A stretch of 64,000 nt of DNA from positions 2,976,001 to 3,040,000 of the forward strand of contig NZ_CP123584.1 of assembly GCF_045277565.1 (NCBI RefSeq). The letters are read 5' to 3'. The position numbers and the translations under genes are program-made. The notes below the pieces were generated by a model. It had not been told where the DNA came from, made no database searches, and saw nothing but the letters and a program-made list of their open reading frames with translations. Source of the DNA: Aliisedimentitalea scapharcae (GTDB taxonomy: Bacteria; Pseudomonadota; Alphaproteobacteria; Rhodobacterales; Rhodobacteraceae). Below, piece after piece: positions 8,115 through 16,554 of this stretch. Each line of letters starts with the position of its first letter. The first letter of the stretch is position 1.

Positions 8115-9065
8115 ATGAAACGCATGATCAAATCAGGGATTGCCGCGCTCAGTGTGGCTGTGATGGCAACCGGTGCCTGGGCGGCTGACTGGACCCCACC
8201 CGGCCCCATCAAACTGATGATCGGGTTCAGGGCCGGCGGTGGCGCTGACACCCAGGCCCGGCTGATCGCAGAAGAGCTGGAAGCCAGATTGGGGTGGAAA
8301 TTCATCCCCGAACAGGTCACCGGCAAGGGCGGTCTGAACCTGGCCAACACGCTAAAGAATGCGCCAAACGACGGCACCGCGATCGGGCTGGCTGTGACCG
8401 AAACCTTTGGCTACAACATGGCCGCTGCCAATGCGGGCATGACGCCGGATGATTTCACCGGCCTGACAACCACCGCCGGATTCCAGATGGGCGTGGTGGC
8501 CCAAACCGCCAAAGGCTGGACATCCTTTGACGAGATGGTCGCTGCCGCCAAGGGCGGCCAGGACATCCGCTTTGGCGTGATGAGCCCCAAGCTGGCGGAT
8601 CTGGCCTATTTGCTGGGCAAGGCACAGGGCGTCGACTTCAACATCGTCAGCGTCAAGGGCGGCAAAGGTGTGATGAATGGCGTCAACGCCGGGGATCTGG
8701 ACGTCGGCTTCATGGCAGGCATCCAGGCCAAGGGCGTCGACTCCGGGGATCTGGTGAACCTGGCCTCGGCCATGACGACCCCGTTGACCCAATCACCTGA
8801 TGCCCCCACATTTGCTGATCTTGGGGTCGGTTTTGCCGCCGACGGCCATTTTGTCTTTGTCGGCCCTGCAGACATGCCAGATGACGCCCGCAGCGCCATT
8901 TCCCAGGCGATTGCCGATGTGGTGTCCGATGATACCACAAAGGCGGGCGGACTGATCAAAAAGGTCTTTGGCGGGGCCGCCACAATTACAGGTGACGACC
9001 TGACCGCCCTGCTGGCCAAGGATTTTTCAGAAGCTGAGGCCTTGATGGACGCAGCTTCAGACTGA
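8115..9065 (+). CDS. tctC: tripartite tricarboxylate transporter substrate-binding protein
   Basis: A 316-aa periplasmic binding protein of the TctC/Bug family. A Sec signal peptide spans residues 1-23 with cleavage after AWA. The mature protein opens with the family signature PPGPIKLMIGFRAGGGADTQARL. It captures an organic anion and delivers it to the TctAB membrane complex. The gene begins with ATG 5 nt after a GGAGGA box. It is the first gene of tctC-tctB-tctA and divergent from marR-sulfatase, which links the transporter to the sulfated or sulfonated substrate processed there. A hairpin follows the gene. The ligand cannot be read from sequence. Confidence 0.92.
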   Translation: MKRMIKSGIAALSVAVMATGAWAADWTPPGPIKLMIGFRAGGGADTQARLIAEELEARLGWKFIPEQVTGKGGLNLANTLKNAPNDGTAIGLAVTETFGYNMAAANAGMTPDDFTGLTTTAGFQMGVVAQTAKGWTSFDEMVAAAKGGQDIRFGVMSPKLADLAYLLGKAQGVDFNIVSVKGGKGVMNGVNAGDLDVGFMAGIQAKGVDSGDLVNLASAMTTPLTQSPDAPTFADLGVGFAADGHFVFVGPADMPDDARSAISQAIADVVSDDTTKAGGLIKKVFGGAATITGDDLTALLAKDFSEAEALMDAASD

Positions 9066-9079
9066 ACACTCCCCCCTGG

Positions 9080-9111
9080 CCGGGGTCTCATCCCAGATGG
9101 TGAAACCCCGG
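9080..9111 (+). promoter_or_regulatory. intercistronic hairpin between tctC and tctB
   Basis: CCGGGGT (9080-9086) pairs with ACCCCGG (9105-9111) around an 18-nt loop in the 70-bp gap. There is no T-tract. It may stabilise the tctC mRNA or partly terminate, so that the binding protein is made in excess. Confidence 0.45.
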
Positions 9112-9136
9112 TCTCATTTGGCCTGTGTCGGGAGTC

Positions 9137-9706
9137 ATGATGATACGCGCACCCAAAAGCAATCTGATCCTCGGGCTGGTCATGGTGATATTTGCCGCAA
9201 TCCTGTTGAGCCTGTGGATCCCGCTGGACACCCAGACAGGGCTGATTGAAAAGATCCGCCGTCAGGTGGTGATCGGTGACGCGCTTGCCCCCACGGTTGC
9301 GGCGCTGTTCCTGTTGGTCGGCGGCGGGCTGCTGGTTGTTGTTGATCGCACGGCTGACGGCCAGCCCAAACCGTCCCTGCGTGGATTGGGGTTCACGGCG
9401 TCATTGATCGCCGTGATCTGTATCAGCCTGGTGGTGATGCGCCATGCCGGACCTCTGAGTGTGTGGCTCATCAATACCCTGCACGGCGATACCCTGGAAT
9501 ATCGCCTGCTGCGCGACAGCGCGCCCTGGAAATACATCGGGTATCTCCTGGGCGGAACCCTGATGATTTCCGGCATGATTGCCCTGGTCGAAGGACGCAT
9601 TCGCATCCGCGCCGTTCTGGTGGCGTTGCTCGCCGTTCTGATCATGATCGCGCTCTATGATCTGCCATTCAAAGACCTGCTGTTGCCTCCGAATGGGGAC
9701 GTATGA
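9137..9706 (+). CDS. tctB: tripartite tricarboxylate transporter small membrane subunit
   Basis: A small integral membrane protein of the TctB family (~189 aa) with four predicted hydrophobic segments (about LILGLVMVIFAAILLSLWI, VAALFLLVGGGLLVVV, LIAVICISLVVM and AVLVALLAVLIMIAL in order). GGGAG precedes two adjacent ATG codons; either 9137 or 9140 is a likely start. TctB is required with TctA for transport, but its exact role is not clear. The last codon overlaps the start of tctA (ATGA-type), as usual in this operon. Confidence 0.85.
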   Translation: MMIRAPKSNLILGLVMVIFAAILLSLWIPLDTQTGLIEKIRRQVVIGDALAPTVAALFLLVGGGLLVVVDRTADGQPKPSLRGLGFTASLIAVICISLVVMRHAGPLSVWLINTLHGDTLEYRLLRDSAPWKYIGYLLGGTLMISGMIALVEGRIRIRAVLVALLAVLIMIALYDLPFKDLLLPPNGDV

Positions 9707-11295
9707 TGGGAACGCTTGACTACATCTGGATGGGTGTTCTGGCCGTCTTTCAGGGACCCGAGCTGTTTTCGCTCTTTGGCCTGCCGGTTTCGGCGACATT
9801 GCTCATGATCCTGGCCGGGTTTCTGGTGGGGATTGCCGTCGGTGCCACACCCGGCCTTGCCGGTCCCATCGCGATGGCAATCGCCTTGCCGATTCTGATT
9901 TCCGTGTTCGGATATACCCCGGATGCCCTGTTGCCGGTCATGGGCTTTTTGATCGGCGTGATGAAAGGGGCAACCATTGGCGGAGCGGTGCCGGCGATCT
10001 TGTTCAACACACCCGGCACCCCGGATGCCTTCATGACCACGCTGGATGGCTATCCCATGACAAAACGCGGCAAAGCCCAAAAGGCGCTGCGGGTGGCTCA
10101 TTTTTCCTCGGCTTCCGGGGATACGTTTTCGGACATCGTGCTGTTTGTCTGCGCCCCCTTTCTGGCAATCATGGTCGAGGCCTATCTGGATCTTCCGGAA
10201 AAAACTGCGCTGCTGATCCTGTCGCTCAGCTTTATCGCGGCCGTGATTGGGGGATCCGCTGCCAAGGGGCTGATTTCGACCGGGCTGGGGCTGCTCGCGG
10301 CCTATGTCGGCACCGGGGAGGATTTTTATCCCCGCTTGTCCCTGGACAGCCCGATGTTGGCCCAGGGGTTTCCGATCACCACCGCCGTTCTGGGCGTTCT
10401 GATCATCGGCGCGGTGCTGAAAGAGCTCGAAGACCTGTGGCGCACAAAACAGGCACGCGGCACCATCGCCCCACATCGCGATACGGGCGACCAGCGGCTG
10501 CATTGGGCCGACATCCGGCGGCTCCTTCCGGTTATCGGCCGGTCGGCGCTGATTGGAACCTGCATCGGTGCCCTGCCCGGCATCGGTTCGACGCTGGCGG
10601 CGACGTTGGGGTATTCTGTCGGCCGGGCGCACCATGCGCGTGTCAAACGTCCTGACGCACCGGAATTCGGCAAAGGCGCAGCCGAAGGCATTGCGGCGAC
10701 CGAGGCCGCCAATTCTTCGGTTTCGGGTGCCAACCTGATCCCGGTGCTCAGCCTCGGTATCCCTGGCAATGCAGCCGCCGTGTTCCTGATCCTCGCTGCT
10801 GAAAGCATCGGTGGTTTCAATCCCGGCCCGTCCGTTTTCCGCTTTACCGCCGACGCGGTGAACCCCGAACTGGTCATCGCCTTTGGCCTGTTCACTGCAA
10901 TGATGATTGCCAATGTGCTGAACTGGACCATTGGTGGGCTGTTCATGCGATCCATGGGGATCATGATCCACATCCCAAAGCACATTCTGCTGCCCTGCGT
11001 GCTATTGCTGACCCTGACCGCCATCTACGTTCAGGAAACCCGGATGGAGGTGATCTGGTTTGCGCTGGGGTTCGGGGTTCTGGGATACCTGATGCGCGTG
11101 GTCGCGATTTCACCGCTGCCCTTTGTCATCGCCTTCATTCTGGGGGGCAAGCTGGAAGAAACCGCCCGTCAGGCCTTTGCCGCCACGGGCAGCGATCCCT
11201 GGTTTCTGATCAATCGCCCCGTGGCCGCAGCATTCATCCTGCTTTCGGTTCTCGTCATTCTTTACTCTGCCCGCAAACCGAAAGCAAAATCATGA
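9703..11295 (+). CDS. tctA: tripartite tricarboxylate transporter large permease
   Basis: A 530-aa polytopic inner-membrane protein with the typical TctA duplicated Gly/Pro-rich signatures: GATPGLAGPIAMAIALPI near residue 50, GGAVPAILFNTPGTPDA near 95, and the second-half counterparts GALPGIGSTLAA (~290) and VLSLGIPGNAAAVF (~350). About 12 membrane segments are expected. It carries out ion-coupled import of the ligand delivered by TctC. Its stop codon overlaps the ATG of the decayed phosphosulfolactate-synthase-like gene, which therefore belonged to the same operon. Confidence 0.93.
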   Translation: MMGTLDYIWMGVLAVFQGPELFSLFGLPVSATLLMILAGFLVGIAVGATPGLAGPIAMAIALPILISVFGYTPDALLPVMGFLIGVMKGATIGGAVPAILFNTPGTPDAFMTTLDGYPMTKRGKAQKALRVAHFSSASGDTFSDIVLFVCAPFLAIMVEAYLDLPEKTALLILSLSFIAAVIGGSAAKGLISTGLGLLAAYVGTGEDFYPRLSLDSPMLAQGFPITTAVLGVLIIGAVLKELEDLWRTKQARGTIAPHRDTGDQRLHWADIRRLLPVIGRSALIGTCIGALPGIGSTLAATLGYSVGRAHHARVKRPDAPEFGKGAAEGIAATEAANSSVSGANLIPVLSLGIPGNAAAVFLILAAESIGGFNPGPSVFRFTADAVNPELVIAFGLFTAMMIANVLNWTIGGLFMRSMGIMIHIPKHILLPCVLLLTLTAIYVQETRMEVIWFALGFGVLGYLMRVVAISPLPFVIAFILGGKLEETARQAFAATGSDPWFLINRPVAAAFILLSVLVILYSARKPKAKS

Positions 11296-11681
11296 CCGTT
11301 GCCTTTGCCGATATCGCCGTTCCCACCCGCGACGCCAAGCCCCGCACAAAGGGTCCCACCATGATGATCGACTGAGGCATTCCGCTGGCCCAGAAACGCG
11401 ATACCCTCCAGGCTCAGGGGCATCTGGTGGACAAGGCCAAGATCAATGCCGCCTTCCCGGCCGAATCTCTGATCTATGAATTGCCGGTTGATATCCGGCC
11501 CGGGGAATTGCCGGTTGATATCCGGCCCGGGTTCACCGCATCGATGAAACACAAGATGGCTTTGCAGATGGTCGCGACGCTTGGCACCCATGTGAATCTG
11601 GCCAATGTGGAACACCGCGAAGTCTATCTGTTGGAATGCCTGCGGTGCGGTATCAGTGGAGAAACCAACCACCCGCATGGC
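11292..11681 (+). pseudogene. decayed phosphosulfolactate synthase (ComA)-like gene
   Basis: The reading frame starts with an ATG overlapping the tctA stop. It encodes a ComA-family N-terminus (IAVPTRDAKPRTKGPTMMID) and is then stopped by TGA at 11373-11375, where the family pattern expects Trp or another residue before GIPLAQKRD. After the stop the same frame continues with GHLVDKAKI, lacks the ~100-150 residues of the barrel middle, contains a perfect 27-bp tandem duplication, and resumes with C-terminal-like sequence (VNLANVEHREVYLLECLRCG). The gene then runs into the 3' end of acr3. Intact enzymes (~250-280 aa) make phosphosulfolactate from PEP and sulfite; relatives act in sulfonate metabolism. 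The nonsense codon plus internal deletion make it non-functional. Confidence 0.7.
11478..11531 (+). repeat. 27-bp perfect tandem duplication
   Basis: The unit 11478-11504, beginning GAATTGCCGGTTGATATC, is repeated without change at 11505-11531. It lies inside the decayed ComA-like gene and duplicates nine codons (ELPVDIRPG) in frame. An exact copy suggests a recent slippage event. Confidence 0.95.
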
Positions 11682-11706
11682 GATGGCTTCAGCAGCCGGT
11701 TGCCCC

Positions 11707-12756
11707 TCAGCCCGGCGCGGCAAATCTGGCGCGCGTCCGGTTGGCAAAGGCCACCAGTGACAGCATCACTGGAACTTCGACCAGAACGCCGACCACAGTG
11801 GCCAGCGCCGCGCCGGAATGCAGGCCGAACAGGCTGATCGCCACCGCGACGGCCAGCTCAAAGAAGTTCGAGGTCCCGATCATGGCACAGGGTGCGGCGA
11901 TCTTGTGAGGCACCTTCAGCACATACGCCGCCCCATAGGCCACAGCAAAGATGCCGTAGCTCTGGATCAGGATCGGCACAGCAATCAGCACGATCACCAG
12001 CGGTCGGGACAGGATCACCTCGCCTTGCAGGCCAAACAGAATGACAACGGTGGCAATCAATCCGATGACCGACCAGGGTTTGACCCGCGCGGTAAAGGCG
12101 TCGATGGCCTCGGGAGATCCTAGAATACGTCGGGTGAGCAATCCGGCCAGCAACGGCAGAACCACATAGAGCACTGTGGCCAGAACCAGGGTTTCCCAGG
12201 GCACCGAAATCTCGGTCACGCCCAGCAGAAAGGCAACGATCGGAGCAAAGGCCACCACCATGATCAGGTCGTTCACGGACACCTGCACCAGCGTATAGGT
12301 CGCGTCCCCCCGGGTCAGCTGTGACCAGACAAACACCATCGCTGTACAGGGCGCTGCGCCCAGCAAAATCAGACCGGCAGTATATTGCGCCGCATCCTCA
12401 GGCGCGATCCAGGGCGCAAACACATAGTCAAAGAACAGCACGGCCAGCAAAGCCATGGTAAAGGGCTTGATCAACCAGTTGACCGTCAATGTCACCAGCA
12501 GCCCCCTGGGCTGGCGCGCGACACCCGCCACAGCGCCAAAATCGACGCCCACCATCATCGGATAGACCATGGCCCAAATCAGAACGGCGACCACCAGGTT
12601 GATCGAGGCGACTTCGGCGGCGGCCACCGCATTGACCAACCCGGGTGCAAAGACACCAATTGCCACGCCCGCAATCATGGCCAGCGCCACCCAGATCGTC
12701 AGGTAGCGTTCGAAAAAGCCGATGGCGTTTTCAGGCGACGTCGAGAGGTCAGACAT
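11707..12756 (-). CDS. acr3: ACR3 family arsenite efflux transporter
   Basis: A 349-aa inner-membrane carrier with ten predicted helices. Family signatures include FFERYLTIWVALAMIAGVAIG at the N-terminus, IWAMVYPMMVGVDFG, and LGAAPCTAMVFVWSQLTRGD with the conserved Cys needed for arsenite extrusion. It exports As(III) using the proton motive force. I chose the ATG at 12756 because AGGGA lies 7 nt upstream and the family N-terminus starts there; the frame itself extends further upstream. It is divergent from arsR across a 191-bp region with two matching palindromes. Its 3' end abuts the ComA-like remnant. Confidence 0.93.
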   Translation of the reverse strand: MSDLSTSPENAIGFFERYLTIWVALAMIAGVAIGVFAPGLVNAVAAAEVASINLVVAVLIWAMVYPMMVGVDFGAVAGVARQPRGLLVTLTVNWLIKPFTMALLAVLFFDYVFAPWIAPEDAAQYTAGLILLGAAPCTAMVFVWSQLTRGDATYTLVQVSVNDLIMVVAFAPIVAFLLGVTEISVPWETLVLATVLYVVLPLLAGLLTRRILGSPEAIDAFTARVKPWSVIGLIATVVILFGLQGEVILSRPLVIVLIAVPILIQSYGIFAVAYGAAYVLKVPHKIAAPCAMIGTSNFFELAVAVAISLFGLHSGAALATVVGVLVEVPVMLSLVAFANRTRARFAAPG

Positions 12757-12865
12757 GGTGTTGGTCCCTTTTGGCTGTGCGCCCAGTGATAGTGCCCCGT
12801 TGTGGTGCCCCCTGTCCGACCGATCGGTACCACCGATCAGTCGGTTACAATCCAGACTTCCACAC

Positions 12866-12881
12866 TTCGGCAATTACCGAA
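12866..12881. promoter_or_regulatory. ArsR operator candidate 1
   Basis: A perfect palindrome TTCGG-N6-CCGAA in the acr3/arsR intergenic region. The same arms and spacing recur at 12930-12945, so this is the likely binding site of the adjacent ArsR repressor; it lies on the acr3 side. Confidence 0.65.
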
Positions 12882-12929
12882 TTGAATGCGACATACGAGA
12901 GCGCGGCAACGCTTGTCAAGATTCGTTAA

Positions 12930-12945
12930 TTCGGCTAGCACCGAA
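12930..12945. promoter_or_regulatory. ArsR operator candidate 2
   Basis: A second TTCGG-N6-CCGAA palindrome, 64 bp from the first, ending 2 nt before the arsR start codon. It occupies the place of a ribosome-binding site, which suggests that arsR is leaderless or has a very short leader and that ArsR blocks its own transcription directly. Confidence 0.65.
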
Positions 12946-12947
12946 AT

Positions 12948-13283
12948 ATGAACCAGGACACAGCCATCGATATCTTTGCCGCCCTCGCCCAGCCATCACG
13001 ATTGGCGATCTACCGCATGCTGGTCAATGTGGGCCCCCAAGGGTTGACCGCCACAGCAATTTCCAAACGCCAAGAGATCGTGCCCTCGACCCTGTCCGGT
13101 CATCTGGCGGTTCTGAAACGCGCCGGGTTGTTGTCCGCCACCCGACAGTCACGCGAAATTCACTATGCCGCGAACCTGGCAACGATGAATGCATTGGTGT
13201 CTTTCATGTTGTCGGACTGTTGTGGCGGACAGGTCGAAAACTGTTCAGAGATCTTGACCCTGTTGGATCATCAGCCCGGATAG
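12948..13283 (+). CDS. arsR: ArsR family metalloregulatory repressor
   Basis: A 111-aa winged-helix protein. The N-terminal part (FAALAQPSRLAIYRML) and recognition region (VPSTLSGHLAVLKRAGLL, residues ~45-62) match ArsR. A C-terminal cysteine cluster S-D-C-C-G-G-Q-V-E-N-C (~88-98) resembles the As(III) site of the ACR3-linked ArsR type, in which metal ligands sit at the C-terminus instead of in the alpha-3 helix. It represses the divergent acr3 and itself in the absence of arsenite. No Shine-Dalgarno sequence precedes the ATG. Confidence 0.93.
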   Translation: MNQDTAIDIFAALAQPSRLAIYRMLVNVGPQGLTATAISKRQEIVPSTLSGHLAVLKRAGLLSATRQSREIHYAANLATMNALVSFMLSDCCGGQVENCSEILTLLDHQPG

Positions 13284-13321
13284 GCCCGCACGCCCCGGAC
13301 GCGGAGATCAGGGCACAGGGA

Positions 13322-14239
13322 TCAGGGCGCGGTGATCGGCGGCGGCTTGCGCCGTTTGCCCGAAATCGCATTGCCGACGATCGCCAGCAACAGAATTGCC
13401 CCCCCGATCAATGTATTGACTGTGGCGATCTCCCCCAGAAACAGCCAAACCCAAAGCGGCCCCAACAGAACTTCGGCCAGGGACAGCAGAGTCAGCTCTG
13501 CCGCCGGCAGGCTGCGCGATCCCAACGTATACAGGATCAGACCGGCTCCAACTTGAAACACGCCCATTCCCATTGCGATACTGCCGTCCCGGATCGACAG
13601 GGCCACGGGCAATCCCAAGGCCACGCAGATAGCCAATGTGATCGCGATGGCAAAGATCCCCGAAAGGAATACTGACGGCAACATTTCTCCGGACTTTCCC
13701 CACCGCAGGGCCACCGTGAACACCGCGAACCCCAACGCCGATCCCAATGCCGCAAGGCTGCCCTTTATGGCCACCGCGCCGGATTGATCACCTACCATAA
13801 TGGCAATGCCGATCAGCGCCACGGTTATTGCCCCCCAGGTCGCCAGCCGCACGGGTTCGCGCAACACCATCCACCCCAGCACCGCAGCCAGGAACGGAGC
13901 CGTGGCAAACAACAGCATGGCATTGGCAACTGACGTGACCTGAATCGCGTAGATCCCACCGGAATACGCGGCGACCAATGACAGTCCGGCAATCACCGAC
14001 GGAAACCCGGCACGACGCAATTGGACAAAAGCGCTCTCGCCAGATCGGAGACGGATCACGATGTACAGGAACACACTCAGGCTGATCGAACGATACAACA
14101 GAATCTGCCAGACCACCGCGTCATCTATCAGCCGAATGCCCAGGCCCACCGTCGACCACAGCACACCCGCAGCAAAGACAAACAGCACCCCATGGCCGCG
14201 CCCCTGCAAGGGGGTCGATCCTTGGATTATCTCGGTCAT
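13322..14239 (-). CDS. EamA/DMT family transporter
   Basis: A 305-aa protein with ten predicted membrane segments in two EamA repeats. The first repeat starts at GVLFVFAAGVLWSTVGLGIRLI and includes VANAMLLFATAPFLAAVLGW. The second starts near LAALGSALGFAVFTVALRW and includes ELTLLSLAEVLLGPLWVWLFLGE. Members export metabolites or amino acids. The ATG at 14239 was chosen over an upstream TTG in the same frame; neither has a strong ribosome-binding site. It is convergent with arsR (38-bp gap). The substrate is unknown. Confidence 0.88.
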   Translation of the reverse strand: MTEIIQGSTPLQGRGHGVLFVFAAGVLWSTVGLGIRLIDDAVVWQILLYRSISLSVFLYIVIRLRSGESAFVQLRRAGFPSVIAGLSLVAAYSGGIYAIQVTSVANAMLLFATAPFLAAVLGWMVLREPVRLATWGAITVALIGIAIMVGDQSGAVAIKGSLAALGSALGFAVFTVALRWGKSGEMLPSVFLSGIFAIAITLAICVALGLPVALSIRDGSIAMGMGVFQVGAGLILYTLGSRSLPAAELTLLSLAEVLLGPLWVWLFLGEIATVNTLIGGAILLLAIVGNAISGKRRKPPPITAP

Positions 14240-14284
14240 CAGGCCATCCGTTCGCAAAGGTTCAGCGGTCAGCCTAAGAGACTA

Positions 14285-14400
14285 AAAACGTCATGCTCTC
14301 CTGTTCACGACATCGCTGTCGCACCAACACTGGCACTGACACAGCCACGGGCACCAACACTGGCACCAGAACTACCCGACCCGTCCGGCTCAGGGCGCGG
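14285..14400. repeat. degenerate short tandem repeats
   Basis: The 254-bp gap between the EamA gene and the second tctA contains imperfect repeats of GGCACCAACACT/GGCACTGACACA type. No gene is visible here. A similar 12-bp minisatellite occurs at 49256-49303. Confidence 0.4.
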
Positions 14401-14493
14401 GAGGGCACGGCACTGCCCCAGTCAGGATGCGAAGCGCGGAGCGCAGAGTTTGACACACGCGCCGAAATTGCCTCTGAATGACGTGGATGATGC

Positions 14494-16005
14494 TCAGTCG
14501 CCTTCGGCCACGCCTTCGGCGCGGGCTTTCGCACGTCTGGCGCGATAGCTTGGCAAGACGATCAGAAGTGCTGCAACAACCAGAAGCGCCAGCGTCATCG
14601 GCCGCTCCCAGATGAAGCCAATACCGTCATACAGCTGCATGGACCGGGAAAAGTTGTCTTCCATCATGCCGCCCAGAATAAAGCCGATCAACAACGGTGC
14701 GAGCGGGTAGTCGGCAAATTTCAGCGCTGTGGCACAGATACCAAAGCCCACCAGCAGCAAAAGCTCGGTTGCGTTGTTCTGACCGATATAGGCCCCCATC
14801 AGTGTGAAAAACAGAATGAATGGGATCAGATAAGTGCGAGGAACCGAAAGCACTTTGGCGATATAGGGAATGAGCGGCAAGTTGAGGATCAACAGCACAA
14901 GGTTGCCGATAAACATCGACATGATGACCGCCCAAAAAATCTGGGGGTTGTCAATCATCAGGCGTGGGCCGGGGGTGACGTTGAGCGCGATCAGCGCCCC
15001 CAACAGAATAGCCGTGGTCCCGGAGCCCGGAATGCCCAATGTCAGCAGCGGAACAAAAGAGCCGGTGCAGGCCGCGTTATTGGCGGTTTCCGGTGCAGCA
15101 AGGCCTTTGATCGACCCTTTGCCAAATTCGTCCTGTTCATGTTTTGGTGCGATATTGCGTTCAACCGCATAGCCCAGAAAGCTGGCAATCGTTGCACCGG
15201 CTCCCGGCAGGACACCGATGAAAAACCCCTGAAGAGATTGCCGCCCGATCACGGGAGCAATGGCTTTTGCTTCCGCGCCGGTGATGCGTAAATCTGTGAT
15301 TTCCCCATCATCGCCCTGCAGGTTTTTGGGCTTCAGCACCAGAAACAGGGCCTCGGGCAGAGCAAACATGGCCATGGCCAGGGTGATAAAGCCAAAGCCG
15401 GATTGCAGATCCATGATGCCCATGGTGAAACGTGGCAAATTGAACAGAGCACCTTCGCCCACCGTGGCCATGATCAGGCCCAGAAGGGTCATGATCATCG
15501 CCTTGGCCACCTGTCCGGTGCCGGCAAAGGCCGCGATGGCCGAGAGCCCGACAACCATCAGCGCAAAATACTCAGCCGAATGAAAGAGGAGCGCCACAGA
15601 CGACAGTGCCGGCGCAAATACCATCAACAAAAGCGCCCCGATCGAGCCCCCTGCAAAACTGGAAATGGCAGCAATCGTCAGCGCTTTGCCCGCCTTGCCC
15701 TGCTGAGCCATGGGGTAACCGTCAAAACTCGACGCCACGGTGCCCGCGACGCCGGGCGCATTGAGCAGGATCGACGAGGTCGAACCGCCAAAAATTGCAC
15801 CGTAATAGACCCCTGCAAGCAGGATCAGAGCAGCCGCAGGATCCCCCATCGAGATGGCGACAGGGATCATGATCGCAATAATCGACATCGGCCCCAGACC
15901 GGGCAACATACCGATGAACGTTCCGATCAGACAGCCGCCGATCACCATCAGCAGGTTTTGAAACGAAAGCGCCGTTTGCAGGCCAATAAGCAATCCTTCA
16001 AGCAT
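14494..16005 (-). CDS. tctA: tripartite tricarboxylate transporter large permease (second system)
   Basis: A 503-aa TctA family membrane protein. Conserved segments are GTFIGMLPGLGPMSIIAIMIP (~residue 30), AIFGGSTSSILLNAPGVAG (~70), GVLPGAGATIASFLGYAVE (~260) and LLTLGIPGSGTTAILLGALI (~320). GGAGG lies 5 nt before the chosen ATG, and the upstream in-frame extension runs into tctB. It works with the TctB and TctC proteins encoded just upstream. The end is Arg/Ala-rich (YRARRAKARAEGVAEGD). Regulation by the adjacent tctD/tctE pair is expected. Confidence 0.93.
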   Translation of the reverse strand: MLEGLLIGLQTALSFQNLLMVIGGCLIGTFIGMLPGLGPMSIIAIMIPVAISMGDPAAALILLAGVYYGAIFGGSTSSILLNAPGVAGTVASSFDGYPMAQQGKAGKALTIAAISSFAGGSIGALLLMVFAPALSSVALLFHSAEYFALMVVGLSAIAAFAGTGQVAKAMIMTLLGLIMATVGEGALFNLPRFTMGIMDLQSGFGFITLAMAMFALPEALFLVLKPKNLQGDDGEITDLRITGAEAKAIAPVIGRQSLQGFFIGVLPGAGATIASFLGYAVERNIAPKHEQDEFGKGSIKGLAAPETANNAACTGSFVPLLTLGIPGSGTTAILLGALIALNVTPGPRLMIDNPQIFWAVIMSMFIGNLVLLILNLPLIPYIAKVLSVPRTYLIPFILFFTLMGAYIGQNNATELLLLVGFGICATALKFADYPLAPLLIGFILGGMMEDNFSRSMQLYDGIGFIWERPMTLALLVVAALLIVLPSYRARRAKARAEGVAEGD

Positions 16006-16006
16006 G

Positions 16007-16489
16007 TCAGCCTCCGATAAAGCCCGGCAACGGGCGCATGTAGATGCCCAACACTTCCTGTACCAGGTACCAGACGCCAAACGTGGCACTCACGGCCACG
16101 GGCACCATGATGTGCCATTTGCGCTCACCCAAGGTGAGCGAACCAAGTATGAGAAAGGCCGAGGTGGAAAACAGAAAGCCCAATGGGCGCAGGCACAGCG
16201 CATAGGCCACCATGAGAGCAAGGAGCAACAGCGCCTGACCAAGATGATATTCATGCAAGCGCCGGTAATCGATCTCGGCGTCCTTGGGCGCAGCTTTCTC
16301 GATACCCAAAAGGATGATCAACGTTGCGAATATGCCGAGAACGGACAGAACTTTCGGGAAGGTGCTGGGCCAGATCGGATTGCGCCGCATGAAGGGGGCA
16401 AGATTGCCATCCATCGTGAACCAGGCAGCATAGCCATAGGCCAGACATATACCCAGCAACACGAGCGCGACCCAACGATCCAAAGCCAT
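16007..16489 (-). CDS. tctB: tripartite tricarboxylate transporter small membrane subunit (second system)
   Basis: A 160-aa TctB-like protein with four hydrophobic segments (WVALVLLGICLAYGYAAWF, VLSVLGIFATLIILLGI, ALLLLALMVAYALCLRPLGFL and a C-terminal one). The GGAGGGA box is 6-7 nt before the ATG at 16489. The gene ends 1 nt before the start of tctA, which implies translational coupling. Confidence 0.88.
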   Translation of the reverse strand: MALDRWVALVLLGICLAYGYAAWFTMDGNLAPFMRRNPIWPSTFPKVLSVLGIFATLIILLGIEKAAPKDAEIDYRRLHEYHLGQALLLLALMVAYALCLRPLGFLFSTSAFLILGSLTLGERKWHIMVPVAVSATFGVWYLVQEVLGIYMRPLPGFIGG

Positions 16490-16517
16490 AATTTTCCCTC
16501 CCGGAAACGTCTTCAAG

Positions 16518-16546
16518 TGCAGCAAAGCGTTGGCTGCTTTGCTGCA
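16518..16546 (-). promoter_or_regulatory. intercistronic hairpin between tctC and tctB (second system)
   Basis: A 10-bp perfect stem (GCAGCAAAGC with GCTTTGCTGC, 7-nt loop, one more A-T pair at the base) lies directly after the tctC stop. It can stabilise the upstream mRNA or reduce read-through. Confidence 0.5.
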
Positions 16547-16554
16547 TGATTTGA

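Noticed and set aside
9655..10983. 442-codon minus-strand frame opposite tctA
   Set aside because: It is rich in Gly, Gln, His and Arg, as expected from the complement of a membrane-protein gene; no domain.
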